DNA of 64,000 nucleotides from Variovorax guangxiensis (GTDB lineage Bacteria > Pseudomonadota > Gammaproteobacteria > Burkholderiales > Burkholderiaceae_C), in assembly GCF_003952165.1 (NCBI RefSeq), contig NZ_RXFT01000008.1:62001-126000 (forward strand). Reading direction: 5' to 3'. Shown here one piece after another: positions 52,828-61,127 of the stretch (within the stretch, counting starts at the first letter, position 1; each line of letters begins with the position of its first letter). A program made the translations under genes and the position numbers. The notes under the pieces are model-generated. The model saw nothing but the letters and a program-made list of their open reading frames with translations, ran no database searches and had not been told where the DNA came from.

Positions 52828-53943
52828 ATGAAGAAGAGTGTTCCCGCGCGCGCCGCTGCTGCCGCGGTGCTGGCGCTGTGCACAGCCGCGCTGGCGCCGA
52901 AGGCCATGGCCGACGACTTTCTGGACGCCGCGAAGAAGAAGGTCGAGGTCGCAACCATGACCAAGGAGAAGTGGGACGGCCCCACCGCCGGCCCGAAGGC
53001 GGCGGCCGGCAAGACCATCGTCTTCGTCGCGGGCGACATGAAGAACGGCGGCATCGTCGGTGTCAGCAAGGGCGTGGAGGAAGCGGGCCGGGCCATCGGC
53101 TGGACGGTGCGCGTCATCGACGGGCAGGGGACGGTGAGCGGACGCACCGCCGCACTCAACCAGGCGCTGGCGGTGAAGCCGGCGGGCATCGTGGTCGGCG
53201 GCTTCGACACCACCGAGCAGAAGGCCGCGTTCGCGGGTGCCGCCAAGTCGGGCATTCCGCTGGTCGGCTGGCACTCGGGCGAGCAGCCGGGCCCGAACGA
53301 CAAGGCGGGCCTCTTCGCCAACGTGACCACGGTGACCGACGACGTGGCCGACGTCGCGGCCTCGTGGGTGGTGGCCGACTCCAACGGCAAGGCCGGCGTG
53401 GTGATCTTCACCGACTCGCAGTACGCCATCGCGCTCTACAAGGCGAGGGCCATGGAGGCGGTCATCAAGAAGTGCGGCGGCTGCACCGTGCTGAGCTTCG
53501 AGGACAGCCCGATCGCCGAAAGCTCCACCCGCATGCCGCAGCTCACCACCGCGCTGCTGCAGCGCTTCGGCGACAAGTGGACGCACTCGCTGGCCATCAA
53601 CGACCTGTACTTCGACTTCATGGGCCCTTCGCTCACCGCAGCGGGCAAGAAGGGCGACGGCGCGCCCAAGGCTGTGTCGGCCGGCGACGGCTCCGAGGCC
53701 GCGTACCAGCGCATCCGCACGCAGCGCTTCCAGGCCGGCACCGTGCCCGAGCCGCTGAACATGCAGGGCTGGCAGATCGTCGACGAGCTCAACCGCGCCT
53801 TCGCCAAGGAGAAGTGGTCGGGCTACGTGCCCAAGGTGCACCTGGTGACCGTGGGCAACGTCGGCAAGGACGGCGGGCCGAGGAACGTGTTCGACCCGGA
53901 CAACGGCTACCGCAACCAGTACAAGGCGATCTGGGGCAAGTAG
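52828..53943 (+). CDS. Sugar ABC transporter substrate-binding protein
   Basis: The 371-residue periplasmic protein has a signal peptide (MKKSVPARAAAAAVLALCTA, cleavage near AMA) and a type I sugar-binding fold (KTIVFVAGDMKNGGIVGVSK, QALAVKPAGIVVGGFDTTEQ). It ends the operon with gluconolactonase, ATPase and permease. The ligand is probably a sugar acid, lactone or sugar alcohol, inferred from context. Confidence 0.92.
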   Translation: MKKSVPARAAAAAVLALCTAALAPKAMADDFLDAAKKKVEVATMTKEKWDGPTAGPKAAAGKTIVFVAGDMKNGGIVGVSKGVEEAGRAIGWTVRVIDGQGTVSGRTAALNQALAVKPAGIVVGGFDTTEQKAAFAGAAKSGIPLVGWHSGEQPGPNDKAGLFANVTTVTDDVADVAASWVVADSNGKAGVVIFTDSQYAIALYKARAMEAVIKKCGGCTVLSFEDSPIAESSTRMPQLTTALLQRFGDKWTHSLAINDLYFDFMGPSLTAAGKKGDGAPKAVSAGDGSEAAYQRIRTQRFQAGTVPEPLNMQGWQIVDELNRAFAKEKWSGYVPKVHLVTVGNVGKDGGPRNVFDPDNGYRNQYKAIWGK

Positions 53944-53965
53944 GCCGCAGCCCGCGGGAAGGCCT

Positions 53966-54910
53966 TCAGCGGATCTCCTGGTGCATGAAGGTGGCGTTGT
54001 CGATGACGTTGTGCATCTCCAGCCCCCGCTTGTCGAACAGCTTGATGTCGGTGCTCCCGGGCGTGTATTCGAGGATGCCGAAGTTCTCGCGCTCGCCCGT
54101 GAGGTAGTACTTGGTGACGAAGGCGCCCGACGAGACCACCTCGAACATCTTCGTCTCTCCGGCCGGCGGCAGGAATGCGTTCTCGTGGATGTCGCCGGTC
54201 AGGAAGATCGACTTGCGCCCCTGGATGATCGCGCGGAACCTGGCGTAGTCGTCGCGGTAGCGCATCCATCCGTTGCCGGTCGCGCGAATGGGCATGCCGG
54301 CGCAGATCAGCACGTAGCCCTGCTCGTCGGCCAGTTCCTGCTTCAGGTAGTCGAGCTGCTTCTGGCCGAGCAGGGGCTTGGAGTCGCCGGGGGCGGTGCT
54401 GTACCAGCGGGTGTCGAGGAAGATGGCCTTGCCGATGCGCTGCTGCTGGTGCATCAGCGGAATCGAGTAGTAGATGCCGTCGACGGCCGGGTCGAGATGC
54501 GCCGGGTTCTTCAGTTGCTCGATCTGCATGTACTGGGTGAAGAGCCTGCGGGTCTGCTGCTTCACCGGCGCGCTGACGTCCGAGCCCTGCGCGTTGTTCC
54601 AGGCGAAGTCGTGGTCGTCCCAGGTGCCGTACACACCGCCGCCGTTGCCCTGCTTCTGGCGCAGCGCGTCGCGCAGGGCCTTGAAGTTCGGCACGCTCCA
54701 CTGCGCTTCGTACTTGCCCTGCATCACGTCGGCGAACTTCGCCGCGTCCCATCCGGACGGCTCGCCCAGCCTGGGAAAGAAGTCCATGTAGATCTGGTCG
54801 CCCAGGAGGAACAGGTAGTCGGGCTGCTCCTGCGCGATGCGGTTCCACACGCGCTGGTAGCCGTCGGGGCCGGGCTTGAAGTTCATGCACGACGTGAAGG
54901 CGATCTTCAT
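53966..54910 (-). CDS. PhoD-like alkaline phosphatase/metallophosphatase family protein
   Basis: The 314-residue protein has IAFTSCMNF, FLLGDQIYMD, GTWDDHDFAWNN and FLTGDIHENAFLP, the metal-binding pattern of PhoD-type phosphatases. No signal peptide is visible, so it would act in the cytoplasm, unlike PhoD itself. ATG 54910 follows GAGGAG. Its substrate could be a phosphodiester or nucleotide; this is not determined. Confidence 0.85.
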   Translation of the reverse strand: MKIAFTSCMNFKPGPDGYQRVWNRIAQEQPDYLFLLGDQIYMDFFPRLGEPSGWDAAKFADVMQGKYEAQWSVPNFKALRDALRQKQGNGGGVYGTWDDHDFAWNNAQGSDVSAPVKQQTRRLFTQYMQIEQLKNPAHLDPAVDGIYYSIPLMHQQQRIGKAIFLDTRWYSTAPGDSKPLLGQKQLDYLKQELADEQGYVLICAGMPIRATGNGWMRYRDDYARFRAIIQGRKSIFLTGDIHENAFLPPAGETKMFEVVSSGAFVTKYYLTGERENFGILEYTPGSTDIKLFDKRGLEMHNVIDNATFMHQEIR

Positions 54911-55009
54911 GGGGGCTCCTCGTTCCGCCGGTCTGGGCGCCGGGGTGAGGCGGATCATAGGCAGCGGCCGCGCGCTGTCCCTCCGCAGAATATGGGATGG
55001 CGCCCGGGC

Positions 55010-55909
55010 TCAGGCCTGCTCTTTCTTCAGCTGGCGCAGCGCGGTCTGGGCATGGGCGACGAAGCGGTTCGCCAGCAGCGAGGCCGCGAAGTTCTCGTTG
55101 GTCACGGCGAAGATGTCGAAGGAAGGCGCGTTGCGGATCGGCCGGAAGCTGAGCCTGTCGGTCATGCAGCCGCGCGCGGTGAGGTCGTCGACGATGGCCA
55201 CGCCCGCGCCCGCCGCCGCCATGGCGCAGGCGCTCTGGCCGGCGCGCACCTCGACGCGGGCGTCGGGCTGCAGCCGGTGCTGCACGCACCAGTCGGCAAT
55301 GATGCGGCCCTGCGGCGTGTCGGGGCTGAAGGAGATCATGCGTTCCTTCAGGATGTCGGCAGGCGCCAGCGTGCGCCGCGCCTCCAGCGCATGGCCGCGC
55401 GGGAACACGCCGGCCAGCGTCCACTGGCCGATGGGGCGGGAGGTGAGCAGCGGGTCGTCGATGGCCAGCGTGGAGATCGCCACGTCGGCCTCGTGCGCCG
55501 CGAGGCGCTTGACCATCTCCCTCGCGAGCAGTACCTCGAAGTAGATGCGCGCGGAGGGAAACTCCTCGCCCAGCGCGGTGAGCGCACGCGGCACCATGTC
55601 CAGCCCGGTGCTGGGGCTGCACAGCACGCGCAGCGTGAGCATCTTGCCGTCCTTCAGCGCCTGAGCGCAGTCGTCGATGCGGGCCACGCCCCGGTACACC
55701 TGCTCGACTTCGGCGAAGAGCGCCTGCGCCTCGGGCGTGGCCAGCAGCCTGCCCTTGCGCCGCTCGAAGAGGCGCAGCCCCAGCTGCAGCTCGATGTGCG
55801 AGAGCATGCGGCTGATGCCCGGCTGCGAGACGTGCAGCGAGCGCGCGGCATCGGTGACGGAGCCTGCCAACATGACGGCGCGGAAGACTTCGATCTGTCG
55901 GAGGTTCAT
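55010..55909 (-). CDS. LysR-family transcriptional regulator (Bug/FAD unit)
   Basis: The 299-residue protein has the typical N-terminal helix-turn-helix (MNLRQIEVFRAVMLAGSVTD, AARSLHVSQPGISRMLSHIE) and a C-terminal effector domain. It is divergent from a Bug gene and FAD-oxidoreductase gene with 138 bases between, which are its likely targets. CGATGCTA (55945-55952) and TAGCATCG (55998-56005) in the spacer form a spaced inverted repeat. Confidence 0.92.
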   Translation of the reverse strand: MNLRQIEVFRAVMLAGSVTDAARSLHVSQPGISRMLSHIELQLGLRLFERRKGRLLATPEAQALFAEVEQVYRGVARIDDCAQALKDGKMLTLRVLCSPSTGLDMVPRALTALGEEFPSARIYFEVLLAREMVKRLAAHEADVAISTLAIDDPLLTSRPIGQWTLAGVFPRGHALEARRTLAPADILKERMISFSPDTPQGRIIADWCVQHRLQPDARVEVRAGQSACAMAAAGAGVAIVDDLTARGCMTDRLSFRPIRNAPSFDIFAVTNENFAASLLANRFVAHAQTALRQLKKEQA

Positions 55910-56047
55910 GACATCGCCCGTTCCATCGGCGTGATTCGATAACGCGATGCTATGGCGTTGCCACATGTTGGTATTTGCCGGGCCGACGGCCGCTTCCTAG
56001 CATCGGGCTTCTTTTCAAGAACAACCAGATCAAGAGGCAAACAGGAC

Positions 56048-57058
56048 ATGGCTACAGCCACCGCCGCGGCGCGCGGCATCACGCGCAGGCATGCGATCTC
56101 CGCAATCTCGGCAGCGACGCTCGCGGCGGCCCTCGGTCGCCGCGCGCATGCCGCCGACGCCTGGCCCACGAAGCCGGTGCGCATCATCGTGCCCTTCGCA
56201 CCCGGTGGCGGTGCCGATGGCTCGGCCCGCGTGCTGGCCGAGGTGCTGGCGCCGCAGCTCGGCCAGCCGGTGATCGTGGAGAACAAGCCCGGCGCGGGCA
56301 GCGCCATCGGCGTGATGGCGGCGTTGCAGAGCCGCGACGGCCATACGCTGCTGATGGGCAGCAACAGCATGGTGATCAACCCCTCGCTCAACCCGAAGCT
56401 GAGCTACGACGTGGCGCGCGACTTCGACGCCGTCGGCATGGTCTCGCGGCAGCCGCTGGTGCTGGTGGTGCCGGCCGACTCGAAGGCGAAGACGCTGGCC
56501 GATCTCGTCGCGCTGGCCAAGGCGCAGCCAGGCAAGCTCAGCGCAGGCAACAGCGGCACCGGCACGCTGGCGCACCTGACGGCGGAACTGTTCGCGCAGG
56601 AGACAGGCACCTCGCTGGTCAGCGTGCCCTACAAGGGAGAGAGCGCGCTGATGCCCGACCTGATCTCGGGGCTGGTGTCGATGGGCTTCCTGAACCTGCC
56701 GAGCGTGATCGTGCACATCCGCTCGGGCCGGCTGCGCGCGCTGGCCGTGTCGTCGGCGCAGCCGGTGGCGGAACTGGCCGACGTGCCCACGCTGCGCAGC
56801 CTGAAGCTGCAGAGCCTGGAGGTCGAGGGCTGGGCCACGCTGGTGGCGCCCAAGGGCAGCATTCCGGCCGAAGGACTGGCGCGGCTCGAGAAGCTGCTGA
56901 CCTCGGCGCTGCAGTCCGATGCGGTGAAGAAGCGCTTCGACGCGCTGAGCCTCGAGACCTTCATCCGTGGCCGAGAGGCCACCGCGCAGTACCTCAAGGC
57001 CGAAGGCAGCCGATGGGGGCAGGTTGTGAAGAGCCGTGGCATCCAGGTCGAGAACTAG
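56048..57058 (+). CDS. Bug/TctC-type periplasmic solute-binding protein
   Basis: The 336-residue protein has a twin-arginine-like signal region (RRHAISAISAATLAAALGRR, ending AHA) followed by WPTKPVRIIVPFAPGGGADG and VPYKGESALMPDLISGLVSM, Bug hallmarks. It is followed directly by an FAD-dependent oxidoreductase gene, and both are opposite a LysR gene. Confidence 0.92.
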   Translation: MATATAAARGITRRHAISAISAATLAAALGRRAHAADAWPTKPVRIIVPFAPGGGADGSARVLAEVLAPQLGQPVIVENKPGAGSAIGVMAALQSRDGHTLLMGSNSMVINPSLNPKLSYDVARDFDAVGMVSRQPLVLVVPADSKAKTLADLVALAKAQPGKLSAGNSGTGTLAHLTAELFAQETGTSLVSVPYKGESALMPDLISGLVSMGFLNLPSVIVHIRSGRLRALAVSSAQPVAELADVPTLRSLKLQSLEVEGWATLVAPKGSIPAEGLARLEKLLTSALQSDAVKKRFDALSLETFIRGREATAQYLKAEGSRWGQVVKSRGIQVEN

Positions 57059-57059
57059 G

Positions 57060-58376
57060 ATGAGCAACGAGAACATCGGAACGAGCCATGCGGTCGAGGC
57101 CGACGTGGTGGTGTGCGGCGGCGGCGTCGCGGGCACCATGGCCGCGGTGGCGGCGGCGCGGCAGGGCGCTTCGGTCGTGCTGGTCGAGCGCTATGGCTTC
57201 CTGGGCGGCAACGCCACGGCCGGGGCGGTGGCGCAGTTCAACAGCTGGCAGACCGGCAACGGCCGCGCGGTGGTGGCCGGACTGGCCGACGAGGTGGTCC
57301 GGCGGCTGCGCGCCTACGGTGGCGCGCGCGCGCACGACCGCTTCGTGATGTCCACCGGCCATCACATGGACCGCGTCGAGTACGAGCCCGAGGTGCTCAA
57401 GCTGGTGCTCGACGACATGGTGGCCGAGGCCGGCGTGCGGCCGCTGCTGCATGCCAGCCTGCTGGATGTGCAGTGCGAGGGGCGGCGCATTGCCGGGTTG
57501 CGTGTGTTGACGAAGGGCGGCGTGTTGTCTGTGCGCCCCGGCGTGCTGATCGATGCCTCGGGCGACATGGATGCGCTGAAGCAGGCGGGCGCGCGCTTCC
57601 TCGAACTGGACGGCGGCGAGGCGCTGCAGCCGGCCACGATGATGTTCCGCTTCGGTCCGATCGATTTCGGGCGCTTCGGCGCGCTTTCGAAAGCCGAGCT
57701 TGCCGAACTGGCCGCCAGGGGCTATGCGCAGGGCGGGCTCGCGCGGGCGGCGCTGCATTCGAGCCGCGTGCCGCATTCGGACGATGCGTGGTTCAACATC
57801 AGCCGCCTGGCCATCGATGCCACCGATCCGATGGCGCTCGGCGGCGCCGAGATCGAAGGCCGGCGCCAGGCATGGAAGGCGGCGGAGTTCATTGCGGCCC
57901 ACGTGCCCGGCTGCGGCGACGGGCGGCTGCGCGCCTTCGCCACGCAGGTGGGCGTGCGCGAGACGCGCCGGGTGGAAGGCGACCATGTGCTCACAGCCGC
58001 CGAGCTGCTGGAGCCGGTGCAGTTCGCCGACGCGATCGCAGCGGGCGCGTACCCGATCGACATCCACCCCGCGAAGGGCGGCTCGCTGCACTACGTGCCC
58101 ATGGGCGACGACCACGCCTACCGGATCCCGTACCGCAGCCTGATCCCGTCCACGCTCGACAACGCGCTGGGCGTGGGCCGGGGCATCTCGGCCAGCCACG
58201 AGGCGCTGGCGGCCATCCGGGTCATGACGATCTCGATGGCCGTGGGGCATGCGGCCGGCATCGCCGCGGCCATGGCGGCGCGGTCGGCCGGCGAGGGCAT
58301 GGGGGCGCAGGTGCGGGCGGTTGCCGTGCCGGCGCTGCGCGAGGCGCTGCTGCGCGAGGGCGCAGTGCTCGCCTAG
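57060..58376 (+). CDS. FAD-dependent oxidoreductase
   Basis: The 438-residue flavoprotein begins with a Rossmann dinucleotide motif (VVVCGGGVAGTMAAVAAARQ, ending in VVLVER) and has a C-terminal FAD contact region (NALGVGRGISASHEALAAIR). It resembles the large FAD-dependent oxidoreductase family (FAD_oxidored type) rather than amine oxidases. It starts one base after the Bug gene stop. The substrate, probably a carboxylate bound by the Bug protein, is unknown. Confidence 0.85.
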   Translation: MSNENIGTSHAVEADVVVCGGGVAGTMAAVAAARQGASVVLVERYGFLGGNATAGAVAQFNSWQTGNGRAVVAGLADEVVRRLRAYGGARAHDRFVMSTGHHMDRVEYEPEVLKLVLDDMVAEAGVRPLLHASLLDVQCEGRRIAGLRVLTKGGVLSVRPGVLIDASGDMDALKQAGARFLELDGGEALQPATMMFRFGPIDFGRFGALSKAELAELAARGYAQGGLARAALHSSRVPHSDDAWFNISRLAIDATDPMALGGAEIEGRRQAWKAAEFIAAHVPGCGDGRLRAFATQVGVRETRRVEGDHVLTAAELLEPVQFADAIAAGAYPIDIHPAKGGSLHYVPMGDDHAYRIPYRSLIPSTLDNALGVGRGISASHEALAAIRVMTISMAVGHAAGIAAAMAARSAGEGMGAQVRAVAVPALREALLREGAVLA

Positions 58377-58380
58377 CCGT

Positions 58381-58782
58381 TCACAGCCAGTTGCCGCTCT
58401 GCGGCATCTGCACCTTCTCGGCGGGGTCGCTGCCGGTCACGAACGATCCGATGACCACGCTCAGCAGCGAGATGAAGATGCTCGCGAAGAGCGCGGTCCA
58501 GAAGCCGGACACCCTCAAGCCCTTCACCAGCGCGGCCACCAGCAGGATCATCAGCGCGTTGATCACCAGCAGGAAGAGCCCGAAGGTCACCAGCGTCAGC
58601 GGCAGCGTGAGCACGATCAGCAGCGGCTTGACGATGGCATTGGCCAGGCCCAGCAGCAGCGCCGAGACGACCAGCGCACCGGTGCTGTCGAACTTGAGCC
58701 CGCGGAAAAGATGGCTGGCCACCCACAGCGAGATGCCGGTGATGGCCCAGTGGACGAGGAAGGGAGTCAGGTTGTCGAGCAT
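58381..58782 (-). CDS. Small membrane protein of the YvlD/phage-holin-4-like family
   Basis: The 133-residue protein has four hydrophobic segments (including LVVSALLLGLANAIVKPLLI and LVTFGLFLLVINALMILLVA), with the conserved GLKFDSTGAL and NAIVKPLL patterns of this family. These chromosomal proteins are not linked to phage; no other phage gene is near. Function is unknown, probably envelope related. Confidence 0.82.
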   Translation of the reverse strand: MLDNLTPFLVHWAITGISLWVASHLFRGLKFDSTGALVVSALLLGLANAIVKPLLIVLTLPLTLVTFGLFLLVINALMILLVAALVKGLRVSGFWTALFASIFISLLSVVIGSFVTGSDPAEKVQMPQSGNWL

Positions 58783-58879
58783 CGGTTAATTCTTCCGGGT
58801 TATCGCCCGCATTTTGGGGGCGGCGATCGATTGTTACCCGGTGAAACATTGCCGGATGGGCCGTTAAGATCGCCGGCTT

Positions 58880-60295
58880 ATGGCCAATGCGTCGATCGCC
58901 AGCATGACCCCCGCCCCGGCTTCGGCCGATGAAGCCGAATCGTGGGTACGCGGCGAGCTCATCCGCAGCCTGATGCGCTCGGCGAAGGGCTCGTACTTTG
59001 TCTCCGCCGCGCTGATGCCGGCGATGGTCGGCCTGAACTGGGCCTATGTGCCGCGCTGGGAACTGCTGATCTGGCTCCTGGCCGGCGTCATCGCCACCGC
59101 CTGCCGTGCCTGGGGGGCGCGCGTCTATGCGCTGCGCTATGCCGGGCGCAGCGCGGCCGCCCAGCAGCAGTTCACCGAGCGCTACGGCTTCGTCTGGAGC
59201 ACCAGCGCTGTGGTGTGGGGCTTGTCGGTGCTGCTCTTCTTCGAGCGCACGCCGCAGGTCAATCAGTTCATGAGCTGGCTCATCGTGGCCGGCGTGGGCA
59301 CCTTTCCGCTCAACGGGCTGGCGCTGCATCCGCCGCTGCTCAAGCGCTACGTCAACACGCTGTTCATCACGATGCTGGGCGCGGTGCTGATACGGCTGGT
59401 GTCCATCACGCTGCAGCATCCGCAGTTCCAGTACGGCTACCTGATGCCGATATTGCCGATCCTCCACTGGTTCCTGCTGCTGCGGGCCGGGCGGCACATC
59501 CACGAGACGGCGCGCAACAGCCTGGAGCTGCTGTTCCACAACCACATCCTCATCAAGTCGCTGACCCAGCAGCGGCAGGCGGCGGTATCGGCCGTGGCCA
59601 TGAAGAACCGCTTCCTCGCCAGCGCCGCGCACGACATGCGCCAACCCGTGCTGGCACTTTCGTTGTACGCCGACTGGTTGCGCAATGAGCCCGAACTGGT
59701 TCTGGAACTCGCGCCGAAGATCGTGCGCGCCACGCACGCGGTGAATGCGCTCTTCGATTCGATGTTCGACCTGGCGCGCATCGATTCGGGCCAGGTGCGC
59801 CTGCACGTCGAGCGGGTCGACGTGCCCGAGCTGCTGCACGACCTGGAACTGCAATACCGCCCCGTGGCCGAGAGCCGCGGCCTCGACTTCCGCGTGCACA
59901 TGTGCGAGGGCTCCTTCCTCACCGACCCGATCCGCGTGCGCCGCATGATCGGCAACCTGCTGGCCAACGCGATCAAGTACACGACCGAAGGCGGCGTGCT
60001 GCTGGCCGCCCGCCAGACCCGCGACGGCCTGCGCGTGGAGGTGTGGGACACCGGCATCGGCATCGCGCCCGAGCATCTGCGCGACGTGTTCCTGGAGTTC
60101 TACAAGGTCGCCGACCACGCCGGTACCTCGGACGGCTTCGGCCTGGGCCTCGCCATCGTCGCGCGCCTCTCGCACGTGCTGGGGCACCCGGTGAGCGTGC
60201 GTTCGCGCCTGGGCAGCGGCAGCGTGTTCCGCGTGGCGCTGCACGATGCCGATGAAGCGGTGGCGCAGGCGCGGGTGACGGCTTCCGGCGGTTAA
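58880..60295 (+). CDS. Membrane sensor histidine kinase
   Basis: The 471-residue protein has about six N-terminal membrane segments (about 40-200), then a kinase core with phospho-acceptor His251 (AAHDMRQPVLALSL), N-box (GNLLANAIKYT, Asn364), D-box (VWDTGIGIAPEH, 390-401) and G-box (FGLGLAIVARL). It has no receiver domain. A LuxR-type response regulator lies convergently, just beyond a strong terminator, and is a likely partner. The stimulus is unknown. Confidence 0.92.
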   Translation: MANASIASMTPAPASADEAESWVRGELIRSLMRSAKGSYFVSAALMPAMVGLNWAYVPRWELLIWLLAGVIATACRAWGARVYALRYAGRSAAAQQQFTERYGFVWSTSAVVWGLSVLLFFERTPQVNQFMSWLIVAGVGTFPLNGLALHPPLLKRYVNTLFITMLGAVLIRLVSITLQHPQFQYGYLMPILPILHWFLLLRAGRHIHETARNSLELLFHNHILIKSLTQQRQAAVSAVAMKNRFLASAAHDMRQPVLALSLYADWLRNEPELVLELAPKIVRATHAVNALFDSMFDLARIDSGQVRLHVERVDVPELLHDLELQYRPVAESRGLDFRVHMCEGSFLTDPIRVRRMIGNLLANAIKYTTEGGVLLAARQTRDGLRVEVWDTGIGIAPEHLRDVFLEFYKVADHAGTSDGFGLGLAIVARLSHVLGHPVSVRSRLGSGSVFRVALHDADEAVAQARVTASGG

Positions 60296-60324
60296 GGACG
60301 AACTGCCGCTGCGTCCATCCCAAT

Positions 60325-60353
60325 GAAAAAACCGCGCCAAGCGCGGTTTTTTC
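60325..60353. terminator. Bidirectional rho-independent terminator
   Basis: Perfect 13-bp arms GAAAAAACCGCGC and GCGCGGTTTTTTC flank a CAA loop, giving T-runs in both directions. It separates the convergent histidine kinase and response regulator genes. Confidence 0.93.
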
Positions 60354-60373
60354 AATTCGGGAACACCGAGGAG

Positions 60374-60450
60374 CCGGCTTTGCCGGTCCTCAGGTGTTGC
60401 CCCCTGCAAGGGGGTTGGCGCAGCGACACGAAGTGCGCGAAGCCTGGGGG
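60374..60450. repeat. GC-rich hairpin repeat of the kind dispersed in Comamonadaceae
   Basis: A CCGGC/GCCGG hairpin (60374-60386) is followed by CCCCC-TGCAA-GGGGG (60400-60414) and a tail GCGCAGCGACACGAAGTGCG. I recall such units scattered between genes in Variovorax-like genomes. It abuts the end of the response regulator gene. Confidence 0.4.
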
Positions 60451-61053
60451 TCAGCCGGACAACAAGCCGTTGGTGCGCGCGTAGTGCAGCGCCTGGGTGC
60501 GGCTCTTCACGCCCAGCCTGCGGAACAGGCGCCACAGGTGAACCTTCACCGTGTGTTCGCTGATCTCCAGGTCGGTCGCGATGTCGCGGTTGCTCATGCC
60601 CTTGTCGAGCATGGCGATCAGCTGCGTCTGGCGCTTGGAGAGCTTGCCGCTGTTGGCGGCCGGCATCTCGTCGGCTTCGTCTTCCGAGCCGGCCATCAGG
60701 AGGCCGCGAAGGGCGGCCGCCAGCTCGTTGGAGCTGGCCGACTTCTCGATGTAGGTGTCGGCGCCGGCCTCGATGCAGGCGTCTTCCATGTCGGCGGACG
60801 GCGCGGCCGAGTACACGGCGATCGGCACGTTCGGATAAACCTGCTTGACCGCGATCACGCCCGACACGCCGTTGGTGTCCGGCAGCTTCAGGTCCAGGCA
60901 GAAAAGCGTAGGCGCACCACGCTGCTGCACGGAGCCTGCGAGCTTGTCGAGGCGTTCGAGCTCGACGATGTTCTCGGCCGGGCGCAAGCGCCGCAGGACC
61001 ATCACGATCGCGTCGCGCATCAGGGGGTGGTCGTCGATGACATAAATGCTCAT
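60451..61053 (-). CDS. LuxR/NarL-type response regulator
   Basis: The 200-residue protein has a receiver domain (Asp7-Asp8, phospho-acceptor Asp54 in FCLDLKLPDTNG, Lys104) and a C-terminal LuxR-type helix-turn-helix (about 138-197: LSKRQTQLIAMLDKGMSNRD, ISEHTVKVHLWRLFRRLGVK). ATG 61053 was chosen because the receiver begins there. The convergent histidine kinase is the probable partner. Target genes cannot be read from the window. Confidence 0.93.
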   Translation of the reverse strand: MSIYVIDDHPLMRDAIVMVLRRLRPAENIVELERLDKLAGSVQQRGAPTLFCLDLKLPDTNGVSGVIAVKQVYPNVPIAVYSAAPSADMEDACIEAGADTYIEKSASSNELAAALRGLLMAGSEDEADEMPAANSGKLSKRQTQLIAMLDKGMSNRDIATDLEISEHTVKVHLWRLFRRLGVKSRTQALHYARTNGLLSG

Positions 61054-61127
61054 GTTTTCTTCCTTTGTGATCGCACCGTCTTCTCTCGTCGTGCTCACCG
61101 GCCGATAAGCCGATGGGCGTTGCCGGA

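Noticed and set aside
58381-58782. Prophage remnant suggested by a holin-like gene
   Set aside because: The small membrane protein belongs to a chromosomal family that only bears the phage-holin name; no other phage genes or att-like repeats are near.
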